Under the pieces are notes generated by a model. The model searched no databases. It was not told the origin of the DNA and was given only the letters and a program-made list of their open reading frames with translations. Positions 43,165 through 53,478 of a stretch of DNA of 64,000 nt are shown here, in pieces. The position numbers and the translations under genes are program-made. Within the stretch, counting starts at the first letter, position 1, and each line of letters starts with the position of its first letter. Source of the DNA: Pseudoclavibacter sp. AY1H1 (lineage in GTDB: Bacteria; Actinomycetota; Actinomycetes; Actinomycetales; Microbacteriaceae); NCBI RefSeq assembly GCF_002931055.1, contig NZ_PSXX01000002.1, positions 1-64,000 of the forward strand, in the 5' to 3' direction.

Positions 43165-43440
43165 TTACGGGTAGGCGACGTAGAGGCGGTACATGCCCGC
43201 GAACGTGCCCGTCGTGTCCTGCGAGCAGGCGTTCGGCCCGATGTACACGTTCGATCCGGTTCCGACGGAGCCGCCGACGACGGCTCCCCACTTCGCCATG
43301 CACGCCGCCTGGGTCTCGAAGGCGTAGTAGGCCGAACCGGCGGCGCTGGCAGGGGTAGCGGCGAAGAGCGCTCCCGCGAGCGCGCCGACCGCGGCGAGTC
43401 CACTGAGCCCTGCAAACTTGCGAGTCTTTGAATTCGTCAT
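43165..43440 (-). CDS. Small secreted protein of unknown function
   Basis: The 91-residue protein has a standard Sec signal peptide (KTRKF then a hydrophobic core AGLSGLAAVGALAGALFA) with a likely AxA cleavage site in TPASAAGS. The mature part of about 58 residues contains two cysteines, several Tyr and Gly residues and no transmembrane segment, so it is probably released and held by one disulfide. I do not recognise a family. TAGCCT lies 6 nt upstream of the ATG (leaderless layout). Confidence 0.75.
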   Translation of the reverse strand: MTNSKTRKFAGLSGLAAVGALAGALFAATPASAAGSAYYAFETQAACMAKWGAVVGGSVGTGSNVYIGPNACSQDTTGTFAGMYRLYVAYP

Positions 43441-43446
43441 CGTGCG

Positions 43447-43452
43447 AGGCTA
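43447..43452 (-). promoter_or_regulatory. -10 box TAGCCT before the small secreted protein gene
   Basis: On the minus strand TAGCCT ends 6 nt before the ATG at 43440. The only GGAGG is further upstream, inside what would be non-transcribed DNA. Confidence 0.5.
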
Positions 43453-43524
43453 GGACGCCTCCTTGAGCGAGCCATCCGAAGTCCCTCCGTATCCCGTGGG
43501 CGCAGGAGAAGCAGGAGGTCCAGC

Positions 43525-43923
43525 TCAACGCCCGTTGACGATCGCGACCACGATCCAGGAGACCGCGTGCAGTGCCAGTGCGGTCGCGACGACTCCCGGC
43601 GCAAGCCACGCGGGCACGCGGAATCCTCGACCCACGACGGCGGCGAGCCAGACGGACAGCACGATCAGCCCAGCCGCAACAGCTCCCATACCGAGCGCCA
43701 TGGACAGCGCTTCCTGCCGGTACGGATTCGAAGGAAAAGACGGGTCTCGCTGAAGAAAATCCATCAGCTCCAACGAGGCGAGCCCTCCGATGTAGAAGAA
43801 CAGGAAGTTGCTGACCACGACGATGGCCGCGACCGCGAACCACGCGCGCAGCGGGCCATCGGCCTCATCGAGAGGCTCTTGGCCCTCGCTGGAGGCGCCG
43901 TCGCGCTGAGCGGTCTCGCTCAC
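43525..43923 (-). CDS. Small integral membrane protein of unknown function
   Basis: The 132-residue product begins at GTG 43923 with GAGG about 9 nt upstream. A polar N-terminus (30 residues) precedes three hydrophobic helices: WFAVAAIVVVSNFLFFYIGGL, ALGMGAVAAGLIVLSVWLAAVVG and APGVVATALALHAVSWIVVAIV. No family is recognised. It lies 50 bp downstream of recQ in the same direction and could be co-transcribed. Confidence 0.7.
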   Translation of the reverse strand: MSETAQRDGASSEGQEPLDEADGPLRAWFAVAAIVVVSNFLFFYIGGLASLELMDFLQRDPSFPSNPYRQEALSMALGMGAVAAGLIVLSVWLAAVVGRGFRVPAWLAPGVVATALALHAVSWIVVAIVNGR

Positions 43924-43973
43924 AGGAAGCCCCTCGGGAAGCGCATGCGACGAACCTAGCTCACGTCGGTCGG

Positions 43974-45626
43974 CTACGCGCTGACGTCCGCGACCTGGCG
44001 CAACACGTTCGAGTCGAGCGCCGCGAGGGCGACGACCTTGTACCCCTCCGACTCGAAGAAGATCGTCGCCCGGTCCTCTTCCACGCTGATGACCGTGCCT
44101 GCTCCCCACTCACGGTGCTCGACGGTTTCGTCGATGGCGAGCGGCGCATCCGCCGGCACGCTGTCTGCCTGCGCGTCCGACGTGTCCTCGCGCCGCTCGC
44201 AGCCGTCGCAGTTCCCGCACCATTCCGGCCCGTCGACCCCGAAGTAGTCGAGCAGCACGCGCCGGCGGCACTGCGTCTCCTCCGCGTAGGCGCGCATCAT
44301 CGACAGTCGCGACTCGGCGATTCGCTCCCGCGCGGCGGATGCCTCCTTGACGGCATTCACCACGACATCGACTCGAGTCTTGCGCAGCGGATACACGCCC
44401 CCGGCCGTCTCGACCAGTTCGGCATCCACGAGCTGGTTGACGAGCCTCGAGACCGTTCTTGCGGGCTGACCGACGGCCTCGGCAAGGTTCCGGATGCTCG
44501 CCCCTGGCGTGCGCGTGATGGCGCGCCACAGGGTGCGCAGTCCGGCCTTGTCCACCGAGCGCTTCGCAAAGAAGCGCCGCAGCGCGAGGTCCTCGACGCG
44601 GTAATGCAGCACGGCCGTCGCGGGCTCGCCGTCCCGCCCCGCGCGGCCGACCTCCTGGTAGTAGGCGTCGAGCGACTCCGTCGTCGCCGCGTGCAGCACG
44701 AAGCGCACGTCTCCCCGGTCGATGCCCATGCCGAACGCGGACGTCGCGACGACGACATCGAGTTCGCCGTCCCGCCACCGGTCCTGCACCGCTCGGCGCT
44801 CTGCGACCTTGAGGCCTGCGTGGTAAGCGGCAACCTCCCGCCCTTCCGCGGCGAGCTCGGCCGCGTACGACTCCGTCTCCCTGCGTGAGGCGACGTAGAC
44901 GAGACCGGGGGCGGTCCAGCTGCGCGCTTCGTCAACGATCGCGGCCCGCTTGTCGTCCTCGCTCTCATGGCGCTGGACCGCGAGTCGGATCTCGGGTCGG
45001 TCGACGCCGTGCACCTGCACGTCCGGATCCTGCATCCGCAGCCGCTCGATGATGTCGGCCCGCACCGGCTTCGACGCCGTCGCGGTCATCGCGAGCACCG
45101 GCGGGTCGCCGAGCGCCGATCGCACGTCGCCGAGCCTCAGGTAGTCGGGCCGGAAATCGTGCCCCCACGAGGAGACGCAGTGCGCTTCATCAACGACGAG
45201 CAGAGACACGTCCTGCGCTGCGAGGCGGGCGACGTTGTCCTCGTTCGCCAGCTGCTCCGGTGCGAGGAGCACGTACAACGACCCGCCCGCGTCGATTCGA
45301 TCCCAGGCTCGGACCACCGCAGCAGCGCCCCGTGACGAGTTGATGGCGACGACGTCGGGGGCATCCGGGGCGGCCTCGATCGATGCGCGCTGGTCTGCCT
45401 GCAGGGCGATGAGCGGCGAGACGACGAGAACGAGGCCGCCGCGCGCAGCGCCCGCGACCTGGTAGACCGCTGACTTCCCACCACCGGTCGCGAGCACGAG
45501 CAGCGTGTCGCGCCCAGCCGCCGCAGAGCGGATCGCGTCGCCTTGACCGGGGAGCAGCGACTCCCAACCGAACCGCTCCCGCGCGATGCGCTCGAGCGTC
45601 CGACGGGTTGGTGCGGAGGAACTCAT
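43974..45626 (-). CDS. recQ: RecQ family ATP-dependent DNA helicase
   Basis: The 550-residue 3'-5' helicase has all SF2 motifs: LVLATGGGKSAVYQ (Walker A), VVDEAHCVSSWGHDFRPDY (DEAH and the RecQ aromatic-rich loop), AMTATAS, SAFGMGIDRGDVRFV and YQEVGRAGRDG. The RecQ-Ct zinc site uses CRRRVLLDYFG followed by CGNCDGC. In place of an HRDC domain it ends with a small domain (VEHREWGAGTVISVEEDRATIFFESEGYKVV) of the DUF3553-like type seen in several actinobacterial RecQ proteins. TAGCGT lies 6 nt before the ATG, a leaderless layout. Confidence 0.93.
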   Translation of the reverse strand: MSSSAPTRRTLERIARERFGWESLLPGQGDAIRSAAAGRDTLLVLATGGGKSAVYQVAGAARGGLVLVVSPLIALQADQRASIEAAPDAPDVVAINSSRGAAAVVRAWDRIDAGGSLYVLLAPEQLANEDNVARLAAQDVSLLVVDEAHCVSSWGHDFRPDYLRLGDVRSALGDPPVLAMTATASKPVRADIIERLRMQDPDVQVHGVDRPEIRLAVQRHESEDDKRAAIVDEARSWTAPGLVYVASRRETESYAAELAAEGREVAAYHAGLKVAERRAVQDRWRDGELDVVVATSAFGMGIDRGDVRFVLHAATTESLDAYYQEVGRAGRDGEPATAVLHYRVEDLALRRFFAKRSVDKAGLRTLWRAITRTPGASIRNLAEAVGQPARTVSRLVNQLVDAELVETAGGVYPLRKTRVDVVVNAVKEASAARERIAESRLSMMRAYAEETQCRRRVLLDYFGVDGPEWCGNCDGCERREDTSDAQADSVPADAPLAIDETVEHREWGAGTVISVEEDRATIFFESEGYKVVALAALDSNVLRQVADVSA

Positions 45627-45632
45627 GCACCG

Positions 45633-45638
45633 ACGCTA
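45633..45638 (-). promoter_or_regulatory. -10 box TAGCGT before recQ
   Basis: On the minus strand TAGCGT ends 6 nt before the recQ ATG and there is no ribosome binding site. Confidence 0.5.
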
Positions 45639-45729
45639 TCGCCGTCGAACTGGGTGAGGACTTCGCTTGACAGGCCCTCCCACGCCGTGTTCGCACCCCC
45701 TCTGCGGCCCGCACGAACGCGCCAACGAC

Positions 45730-45777
45730 GAGACGGCCGGCGCCCCCTCTGGGGCACCGGCCGTCTCAGCAGCTGCT
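45730..45777. terminator. Strong hairpin after the aldo/keto reductase gene
   Basis: GAGACGGCCGG pairs with CCGGCCGTCTC, and inside it GCCCC pairs with GGGGC. It starts 6 bp past the reductase stop and also separates it from the downstream recQ promoter. Confidence 0.85.
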
Positions 45778-45782
45778 GGGAG

Positions 45783-46634
<852 letters not shown>

Positions 46635-46684
46635 CTAGCAAGCGGAACTGGTTCCGCGCTGACCGGACACGGCAATAGACTGTA

Positions 46685-49600
46685 ATGCTCATGACTACGA
46701 CTCCCCTCGAGATCTCCTACCCGCCGGAGCTGCCCGTCAGCCAGATGCGGGACGAGATCCGCGACGCCATCGCCGCCAACCAGGTGGTCATCGTCGCGGG
46801 CGAGACCGGGTCGGGCAAGACGACGCAGCTGCCGAAGATCTGCCTCGAGCTCGGCAGGCAGATGATCGGGCACACGCAGCCCCGACGCATCGCAGCGCGC
46901 ACGATCGCGGAGCGGATCGCGGATGAGCTCGGCGGCGACATCGGCGGGCTCGTCGGCTACCAGGTGCGCTTCACCGACGAGGTGTCGGCCGAGACGCGCG
47001 TGAAGCTCATGACCGACGGCATCCTCCTCAACGAGATCCACCGCGACCGCCTGCTGCGCAAGTACGACACGATCATCATCGACGAGGCGCACGAGCGCAG
47101 CCTCAACATCGACTTCCTCCTCGGCTACCTGAAGACGCTCCTCCCGAAGCGACCCGACCTGAAGGTCATCATCACGTCGGCGACGATCGACCCCGAGTCG
47201 TTCTCGAAGCACTTCAACGACGCCCCGATGATCGAGGTCTCCGGCCGCACGTTCCCCGTCGACGTCCGCTACCGGCCGCTCGTCGCCGACGCTCCGCTCC
47301 CCGGTGAGGAGGACGAGGACGCGGCCCCGCAGACGCCGGAGCGGGACATGTTCGAGGGCATCGTGGACGCGCTCGACGAGCTCGATCGCGACCTGCCCGG
47401 CGACGTGCTCGTGTTCCTGTCCGGCGAGCAGGAGATCCGGGACGCGCAGGACGCGATCCGCGCCCACGTCGCGCGCGACGCTCGCCCGGAGTCGACCGAG
47501 GTCCTCCCGCTCTTCGGCCGCCTCTCCTCCGCGGAGCAGCACCGTGTGTTCGAGTCGAAGCGTCCGCCCGGGGTGCGCCGCCGCGTGGTGCTCGCGACGA
47601 ACGTCGCAGAGACGAGCCTCACGGTGCCAGGCATCGTCGCCGTCATCGACACGGGGACGGCGCGCATCTCCCGCTACTCCACGCGAGCGAAGGTCCAGCG
47701 CCTCCCGATCGAGGCCATCTCGCAGGCGTCCGCGAAGCAGCGTTCGGGCCGCGCCGGCCGCACCTCCGCTGGCGTCGCCATCCGCCTCTACTCGGAGGCC
47801 GACTTCGATCGCCGCCCCGAGTTCACCGAACCCGAGATCCTCCGCACGAACCTCGCGAGCGTGCTCCTGCAGATGCTCGAGCTGGGCCTCGGGGCCCTCT
47901 CCGAGTTCCCGTTCCTGCAGCCGCCGGACGCGCGCGGCATCAAGGACGGCACCGACCTCCTCAGCGAGCTCGGGGCCGTGGAACCTGGCAAGGCCAGCCA
48001 CGGGAAAGACAGCCAGCTGCGCCTCACGAAGACGGGCCGCAGCCTCGCCCGCCTCCCCATCGACCCCCGGTTCGGCCGCATGGTCATCGAGTCGAAGCAG
48101 CACGACGTGAGCCGCGAGATACTCATCATCGTCGCCGGCATGACGGTGCAGGACATCCGCGAGCGTCCGCTCGAGAAACGGCAGAAGGCCGACGAGCTGC
48201 ACGCGCGGTTCCGCGACCCGTCCAGCGACTTCCTCACGCTCGTGAACCTGTGGAACTACCTCGAGGAGCAGAGCCACGAGCTCGGCTCGAGCGCGTTCCG
48301 TCGCAAGTGCCGCGACGAGTTCATCAACTTCGTCCGCTTCCGCGAGTGGCAGGACGTGTTCCGTCAGCTCCGCCAGCTCGCCGGCCCCATCGGCTTGAAG
48401 GTGCAGCGGCCAGCCGCCGGGCAGGTGCAGGAGCCCGGCGCCCTCGCCGACGCCATCCACCGCTCCATGCTCGCCGGGCTCCTCAGCCACATCGGCATCC
48501 GCGACGAGCTGAAGCGCGACTACGCGGGAGCACGCGGCACCCGGTTCCAGATCTTCCCCGGTTCCGGGCTCGCGAAGGCAAAGAAGCAGCCGGATGTCGT
48601 CATGGCGGCCGAGCTCGTCGAGACGAGCCGCCTCTTCGCGCGCACCGCCGCGAAGATCGACCCAGCCTGGGCGGAGGTGCTCGCGGGCTCCCTCGCGAAG
48701 CGCAACCACTCCGACCCGCACTGGGAGAAGAAGCAGGGCTCCGCGGTCGCCATCGAGCGGGTGACCCTCTACGGCGTGCCCATCGTCCGCGGACGCACCG
48801 TGCAGTTCTCGAAGATCGACCCGGCCTGGTCGCGCGACCTGTTCATCCGCCACGCCCTCGTCGAGGGCGACTGGAACGGGCGCCACAGCTTCGACTCCAA
48901 GAACCGGGCGCTGCGCAAGAGCCTCGCCGATCTGGAGGAGCGCACCCGTTCGCGCGGTGCCTACACCGACGACGAGGACGCCGTCTTCGAGTTCTACGAC
49001 GAGCGCCTCCCCAGGGATGTCGTCTCGCAGTCCACGTTCGAGAAGTGGTGGCAGGGCGCGCAGCAGCAGACCCCGCAGCTGCTCACCATGACGAGGGCGG
49101 ATGTGCTCGGCGAGGAGCACGCCGACCCGGACGAGCAGGGTGCCGGGTTCCCCACCGAGTGGAAGCAGGGCGACCAGCGCCTCCGTCTCCGTTACCGCTT
49201 CGACCCGGGTGCGCCCGACGACGGCGTGACGGTCAACATCCCGCTGCCCCTGCTGTCGCGCCTCGACGACCGCGGCTTCGACTGGCAGGTGCCCGGCATG
49301 CGCCGGGAGCTGGTCATCGCGCTCCTGAAGTCGTTGCCGAAGGCCACCCGACGCAACTTCGTGCCCTCCGCGGACTGGGCCGACAAGCTGCTTGGCGAAC
49401 TCGGCGAGGCAAGGCCAGACCTCGGCCAGGAGGTTCCCGGCGACTTCGACGACGCGCTGCGGCAGATCATGCAGCGGCAGGCGGGCATCCGCTTCGACGT
49501 GAGCGAGTTCGACTGGAGCCGCGTCCCCTCGCACCTTCGGGTGCGCTTCCGAGTGCTCGACGACCGCGGCCGGGAGCTCGGCACGGGAGAGGACCTCAGG

Positions 49601-50620
49601 GCGCTGCAGGAGAAGCTCAAGAAGGCGTCGGAGGCGTCGGTGCTGCGCGCGACGCAGCAGGTCGCGGCGCCCGCCCGCCCCGGGAACGGCGTGCGCGAGG
49701 CCGGTTCGGTGCCAGCGCAGAGCGCGTCGACCGCGGAGCTCCGCTACGACCAGCACGGGCTCACCGAGTGGCCGCTCGACGAGATCCCCGAGCTCATCGA
49801 CATCAAGCGCAAGCACGGCGTGATCCGCGCCTACCCGTCGCTCGCCGTCGTCAAGGGAAGCATCGACCTGCGCCTCGTGACAACGCCAGAGGACCAGGCG
49901 CGCGAGCATCCCATCGGCGTCGCTGCCCTCCTCGTCGCGTCGGTGCCCTCCCCCGCGAGCTACGTGCAGGAGCACCTGACGGCGAAGGAGAAGCTGGCCC
50001 TCGCGACGAGCCCGTACCACTCGACGCCGGCGCTCTTCGGCGACATCGTCGCGGCCCTCGCCCAGGATGCGGTTGCCGCGTACAGCCAGGAGCACGGCGG
50101 CCCCGTGCGCACGCGGGCCGCGTTCGATGAGCTGCGCGAGACGTTCAACGCGACCCTGCTCGACCGCATGTTCGCGCAGACGAAGCTCGTCTCCGAGATC
50201 CTCGACCGCTTCCGCGAGGCCAACAAGGCGCTCAAGGCGGCGAACCACATCTCGGTGCTGCCGTCGCTCTCCGACGCCCGCTCGCAGCTGCAGGCGCTCG
50301 TCTACCCGGGCTTCGTGTCGAAGACCGGCGTCACGCGGCTTGCGCACCTCCCCCGCTACCTGCGGGCGCTCACCTACCGCCTCGAGCGGGTGCTCAGCCA
50401 CTCCAGCATCGAGCGAGCCGGCCTCATGCAGGTGGAGCAGGCGACGGCCCTGTACACGGAGGCGGGCGGCACGTTCCCCGCGAACCGCTCCGCCCCGGCA
50501 TCCGTCGTCCAGGCGAGGTGGATGCTCGAGGAGTTCCGCGTGAGCCTCTTCGCGCAGCAGCTCGGCACGGCCGAGACGGTCTCGCTGAAGCGCATCCGCC
50601 AGGCCCTCGCGGAGAAGTAG
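46685..50620 (+). CDS. hrpA: ATP-dependent RNA helicase HrpA
   Basis: The 1311-residue DEAH-box helicase has GETGSGKTTQLPK (Walker A), DEAHERSLNIDFLLGYLK, TSATIDPESF, FLSGEQEI, TNVAETSLTVPGI and QRSGRAGR in the first 400 residues. It then has the winged-helix/ratchet and OB regions and a long C-terminal DUF3418-type domain. HrpA rescues stalled, colliding ribosomes in E. coli. TAGACT at 46676-46681 is a likely -10 box and no ribosome site is visible, so the message is nearly leaderless; ATG 46685 or ATG 46691 may be used (MLMTTT or MTTT). It is a stand-alone gene. Confidence 0.95.
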   Translation: MLMTTTPLEISYPPELPVSQMRDEIRDAIAANQVVIVAGETGSGKTTQLPKICLELGRQMIGHTQPRRIAARTIAERIADELGGDIGGLVGYQVRFTDEVSAETRVKLMTDGILLNEIHRDRLLRKYDTIIIDEAHERSLNIDFLLGYLKTLLPKRPDLKVIITSATIDPESFSKHFNDAPMIEVSGRTFPVDVRYRPLVADAPLPGEEDEDAAPQTPERDMFEGIVDALDELDRDLPGDVLVFLSGEQEIRDAQDAIRAHVARDARPESTEVLPLFGRLSSAEQHRVFESKRPPGVRRRVVLATNVAETSLTVPGIVAVIDTGTARISRYSTRAKVQRLPIEAISQASAKQRSGRAGRTSAGVAIRLYSEADFDRRPEFTEPEILRTNLASVLLQMLELGLGALSEFPFLQPPDARGIKDGTDLLSELGAVEPGKASHGKDSQLRLTKTGRSLARLPIDPRFGRMVIESKQHDVSREILIIVAGMTVQDIRERPLEKRQKADELHARFRDPSSDFLTLVNLWNYLEEQSHELGSSAFRRKCRDEFINFVRFREWQDVFRQLRQLAGPIGLKVQRPAAGQVQEPGALADAIHRSMLAGLLSHIGIRDELKRDYAGARGTRFQIFPGSGLAKAKKQPDVVMAAELVETSRLFARTAAKIDPAWAEVLAGSLAKRNHSDPHWEKKQGSAVAIERVTLYGVPIVRGRTVQFSKIDPAWSRDLFIRHALVEGDWNGRHSFDSKNRALRKSLADLEERTRSRGAYTDDEDAVFEFYDERLPRDVVSQSTFEKWWQGAQQQTPQLLTMTRADVLGEEHADPDEQGAGFPTEWKQGDQRLRLRYRFDPGAPDDGVTVNIPLPLLSRLDDRGFDWQVPGMRRELVIALLKSLPKATRRNFVPSADWADKLLGELGEARPDLGQEVPGDFDDALRQIMQRQAGIRFDVSEFDWSRVPSHLRVRFRVLDDRGRELGTGEDLRALQEKLKKASEASVLRATQQVAAPARPGNGVREAGSVPAQSASTAELRYDQHGLTEWPLDEIPELIDIKRKHGVIRAYPSLAVVKGSIDLRLVTTPEDQAREHPIGVAALLVASVPSPASYVQEHLTAKEKLALATSPYHSTPALFGDIVAALAQDAVAAYSQEHGGPVRTRAAFDELRETFNATLLDRMFAQTKLVSEILDRFREANKALKAANHISVLPSLSDARSQLQALVYPGFVSKTGVTRLAHLPRYLRALTYRLERVLSHSSIERAGLMQVEQATALYTEAGGTFPANRSAPASVVQARWMLEEFRVSLFAQQLGTAETVSLKRIRQALAEK

Positions 50621-50621
50621 C

Positions 50622-50643
50622 GCCAGGCGGCGCGCCGCCTGGC
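50622..50643 (+). terminator. Palindrome directly after hrpA
   Basis: GCCAGGCGGC-GC-GCCGCCTGGC, a perfect palindrome starting two bases after the hrpA stop codon, would form a compact stem at the mRNA end. A degenerate CTGCCGCATCGCGCC repeat follows. Confidence 0.65.
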
Positions 50644-50740
50644 ACCTGGCAGCGCACCCCTGCGCTCTGCCGCATGGCCCCTGCCGCATCGCGCCCCGCC
50701 GCATCGCGCCCTGCTGCAATCCACCCCACCAAGCGCAAAA

Positions 50741-50788
50741 ATCAGCCAGGTGCGCGCTCCCCGTGGCGGGAGCGCGCATCTGGCTGAT
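50741..50788. terminator. Bidirectional terminator between hrpA and the SDR gene
   Basis: A 21-bp stem with one G-T pair (ATCAGCCAGGTGCGCGCTCC on the left) and a 6-nt loop is flanked on the left by AAAAA. For leftward transcripts this gives a classical hairpin plus U-run. Confidence 0.9.
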
Positions 50789-50831
50789 TCCTTGGACGCG
50801 AGCCGGGCTACGCTGAGCCGGCCAGCCGTCG

Positions 50832-51587
50832 CTAGACGGCCGTGTAGCCGCCGTCGACGAGCACGTAGGAGCCCGTCATGAAGCTCGCCTTGTCGGAGAG
50901 CAGGTAGGTGGTGAGGTTCGCGACCTCTTCGGCCTTGCCGAGGCGCCCCAGCGGGTGCTTCGCGACGAGGGCATCGAGCTGCTCCTCGCTGAGGTGCTTC
51001 TCGAGCAGCGGCGTGGAGATGTACCCGGGTCCGACGGCGTTGATCCGCAGCCCCTGGGGGCCGTACTCGGCCGCCGAGTTCTTCGTGATGCCGACTACCG
51101 CGTGCTTGGAGGCCGTGTAGGCGCCGCTGCCGATCGCCGCGACCGTTCCGTGGATGGAGGCCATGTTGACGATGGCTCCCTCTTCGGCGCCGGCCTCGAG
51201 GATCGCGGGGATCTGCGCGCGGAGCCCGTACAGCACTCCGTTGAGGTTGATGTTGATGACGCGGTCCCAGTCGTCGACCTCGACGTCAGCGGCGGGGGCC
51301 GCCTTGCCGCCGATTCCGGCGTTGTTCACGGCGTAGTTGAGCTTGCCGTAGGTGGCGACGGCGTGCTCGACCGTGCGGACGCTGTCCTCTGCGACGGCGG
51401 TGTTCGCCTCGAACGGCGAGGCGGTGCCGCCGGCTGCCTCGATCTCGGCGACCACTCGCTTCGCACCCTCGAGGTTGATGTCGGAGACGACCACCTGGAC
51501 GCCGTTGGCGGCGAGCTCCTTCGAGATCGCCTCGCCGATTCCCGAACCGCCGCCGGTCACGATCGCGACTTTTCCTGCAAATGCCAT
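50832..51587 (-). CDS. SDR family NAD(P)-dependent oxidoreductase
   Basis: The 251-residue classical short-chain dehydrogenase has VAIVTGGGSGIGEAIS (TGxxxGxG), NNAGIGG (NNAG), the catalytic Ser in VNMASIHG, and YTASKHAVVGITKNSAAEYG with catalytic Tyr and Lys. It ends SFMTGSYVLVDGGYTAV, as in glucose 1-dehydrogenase- and 3-oxoacyl-ACP-reductase-like members. The substrate is not predictable. GAGAGGAAC lies before the ATG. It is transcribed alone towards a strong terminator. Confidence 0.92.
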   Translation of the reverse strand: MAFAGKVAIVTGGGSGIGEAISKELAANGVQVVVSDINLEGAKRVVAEIEAAGGTASPFEANTAVAEDSVRTVEHAVATYGKLNYAVNNAGIGGKAAPAADVEVDDWDRVININLNGVLYGLRAQIPAILEAGAEEGAIVNMASIHGTVAAIGSGAYTASKHAVVGITKNSAAEYGPQGLRINAVGPGYISTPLLEKHLSEEQLDALVAKHPLGRLGKAEEVANLTTYLLSDKASFMTGSYVLVDGGYTAV

Positions 51588-51755
51588 GGTGCTGTTCCTC
51601 TCAGAGTGCGCGGCCGGTGGTCACCGGTTGCTCCTTCGAGTGTGCTCCCGCGCATCCACAATTGGCTGTGTTTTGGGTCAGCGAACAGGCGTAGCATTCA
51701 CCTGTTCTGTATCCCTGACTGGCCCCACGGCCTCCCCCGCGTGCACGCCCGGCGG

Positions 51756-53459
51756 CTACTCGGCGTCGGCCAGCCAGACCGTCGTATCGGTCGTCAAGAG
51801 ACCTGCGTCCTCGACGTGCGCCACCTCGCTGCGGGCGAGCACTCGGAGCCCCTCCGGCAGCGCAACCGGCTGAGCGCCGAAGTTGGTGATCACCGTGACG
51901 TCGCCGTTGCGGTACGCGAGCACCTCGTCGCCGAAGCCGTCGACCCACGCGAAGCGGGCATCCCCCATGCCGAGGTCGTGCTCGCGGCGCAGCGCCAGCA
52001 GGGAGCGGTACAGGTTCAGGGTCGAGGAGGGGTCGTGCACCTGCTCGCTGCGCGCGAGCTCCGCCCACAGCTCCGGCTGCGGAAGCCACGACTCTCCCGT
52101 CGCGCTGAAGCCGTAGCTGCCGCCATCGGCCTCCCACGGAATCGGCACCCGGCAGCCGTCGCGGCCGTACAGCTCACCCTCGGAGCGGATGAAGATCGGG
52201 TCCTGCCGGGCCTCGTCCGCGAGGTCGATGACGTCGGGCAGGCCGAGCTCCTCGCCCTGGTACAGGTAGCTGGAGCCCGGCAGCCCGAGCATGAGCGCCG
52301 TCGAGGCTCGTGCGCGCCGCTCGCCGACCACGGGGTCCGGCTGGCCGGGGGTCTTCGGGCCGACGCCGGCTCCGTGCGCGTTCGGCTCGGTCAGGGCGAG
52401 GCGGGTCGCGTGGCGTACCGTGTCGTGGTTCGAGAGCACCCAGGTGCTCGGCGCACCGGATGCGGCGAACGCGGCGAGCGAGCGGGACACGACCTCCTTC
52501 TGGCCGTCCGCATCCCACGGCGCGCGCAGGTAGGCGAAGTTGAAGGTCTGGTGCAGCTGGCCGGGGCGAACCCACTCGGCCATCTCCTCGACGCTCGGCA
52601 GCCACGCCTCGCCGCACAGCACGCGGTCGCCGTCGTACTCGGCAGCGAGGAGATGCCAGGCGCGGAAGATCTCGTGGACCGCCTCCTGGCCGAGGTACGG
52701 GGTGCGGGGGTCGCCGACGATGGGCAGGTCGCTCTCGACGGGGATGTAGTCCGGCAACCCGTCTTCCTTCGCGAGGCCATGGGCCACGTCGATGCGGAAG
52801 CCGTCGACGCCGCGGTCGAGCCAGAAGCGCAGGATGTTCTCGAAATCCTGGTGCACAACCGGGTTCGACCAGTCGAAGTCGGGCTGCGTGGAGTCGAACA
52901 GGTGCAGGTACCACTGGCCGGGCGTGCCGTCTGCTTCGGTGAGACGCGTCCATGCCGGCCCTCCGAAGAGCGACTGCCAGTTGTTCGGCGGCAGCTCGCC
53001 GTGCTCGCCTTTGCCCTCGCGGAACAGGTAGCGCGCACGCTCCGGGCTGCCGGGGCCGGCGGCGAGCGCAGCCTTGAACCAGGCGTGCCCCGACGAGGAG
53101 TGGTTGGGGACGATGTCGACGATGATGCGGATACCCCGCTCGTGGGCCGCCTCGAGCATCCGGTCGAACTCGTCGAGGGTGCCGAAGACGGGGTCGACGT
53201 CGCAGTAGTCGGCGACGTCGTAGCCGGCGTCGTTGAGGGGCGACGGGTAGAACGGGGAGAGCCAGATGGCGTCGATCCCGAGGTCGGCGAGGTCCGGGAT
53301 GTGCGCCGTGACGCCAGCGAGGTCGCCGATTCCGTCGCCGCTCCCGTCTGCGAAGGAGCGCGGGTAGACCTGGTAGATGACGGCTGAGCGCCACCATTCG
53401 GATCCTGGGGTGGTGTCCTTCGCGAACTGGGCCTCTGTGGGTGCATCGTTGAGCGTCAC
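51756..53459 (-). CDS. GH13 alpha-glucosidase, second paralogue
   Basis: About 567 residues, no signal peptide. It shows the same plan as the enzyme at 547-2244: VIYQVYPRSF, VDIVPNHSS, GVDGFRIDVAHG (nucleophile Asp near 224), LCGEAWLP (acid/base Glu near 284) and WVLSNHDTVRHATR. There is one transport-free neighbourhood, so it may serve internal maltodextrin or trehalose/isomaltose turnover. Two GTG codons stand in tandem; I take the second (53459), because TAGCCT lies exactly 6 nt upstream in the leaderless layout used by other genes here, while 53462 would be only 3 nt away. Confidence 0.92.
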   Translation of the reverse strand: MTLNDAPTEAQFAKDTTPGSEWWRSAVIYQVYPRSFADGSGDGIGDLAGVTAHIPDLADLGIDAIWLSPFYPSPLNDAGYDVADYCDVDPVFGTLDEFDRMLEAAHERGIRIIVDIVPNHSSSGHAWFKAALAAGPGSPERARYLFREGKGEHGELPPNNWQSLFGGPAWTRLTEADGTPGQWYLHLFDSTQPDFDWSNPVVHQDFENILRFWLDRGVDGFRIDVAHGLAKEDGLPDYIPVESDLPIVGDPRTPYLGQEAVHEIFRAWHLLAAEYDGDRVLCGEAWLPSVEEMAEWVRPGQLHQTFNFAYLRAPWDADGQKEVVSRSLAAFAASGAPSTWVLSNHDTVRHATRLALTEPNAHGAGVGPKTPGQPDPVVGERRARASTALMLGLPGSSYLYQGEELGLPDVIDLADEARQDPIFIRSEGELYGRDGCRVPIPWEADGGSYGFSATGESWLPQPELWAELARSEQVHDPSSTLNLYRSLLALRREHDLGMGDARFAWVDGFGDEVLAYRNGDVTVITNFGAQPVALPEGLRVLARSEVAHVEDAGLLTTDTTVWLADAE

Positions 53460-53465
53460 CACGAC

Positions 53466-53471
53466 AGGCTA
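53466..53471 (-). promoter_or_regulatory. -10 box TAGCCT before the second GH13 gene
   Basis: On the minus strand TAGCCT ends 6 nt before GTG 53459. No Shine-Dalgarno sequence is present. Confidence 0.5.
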
Positions 53472-53478
53472 GTGGATG

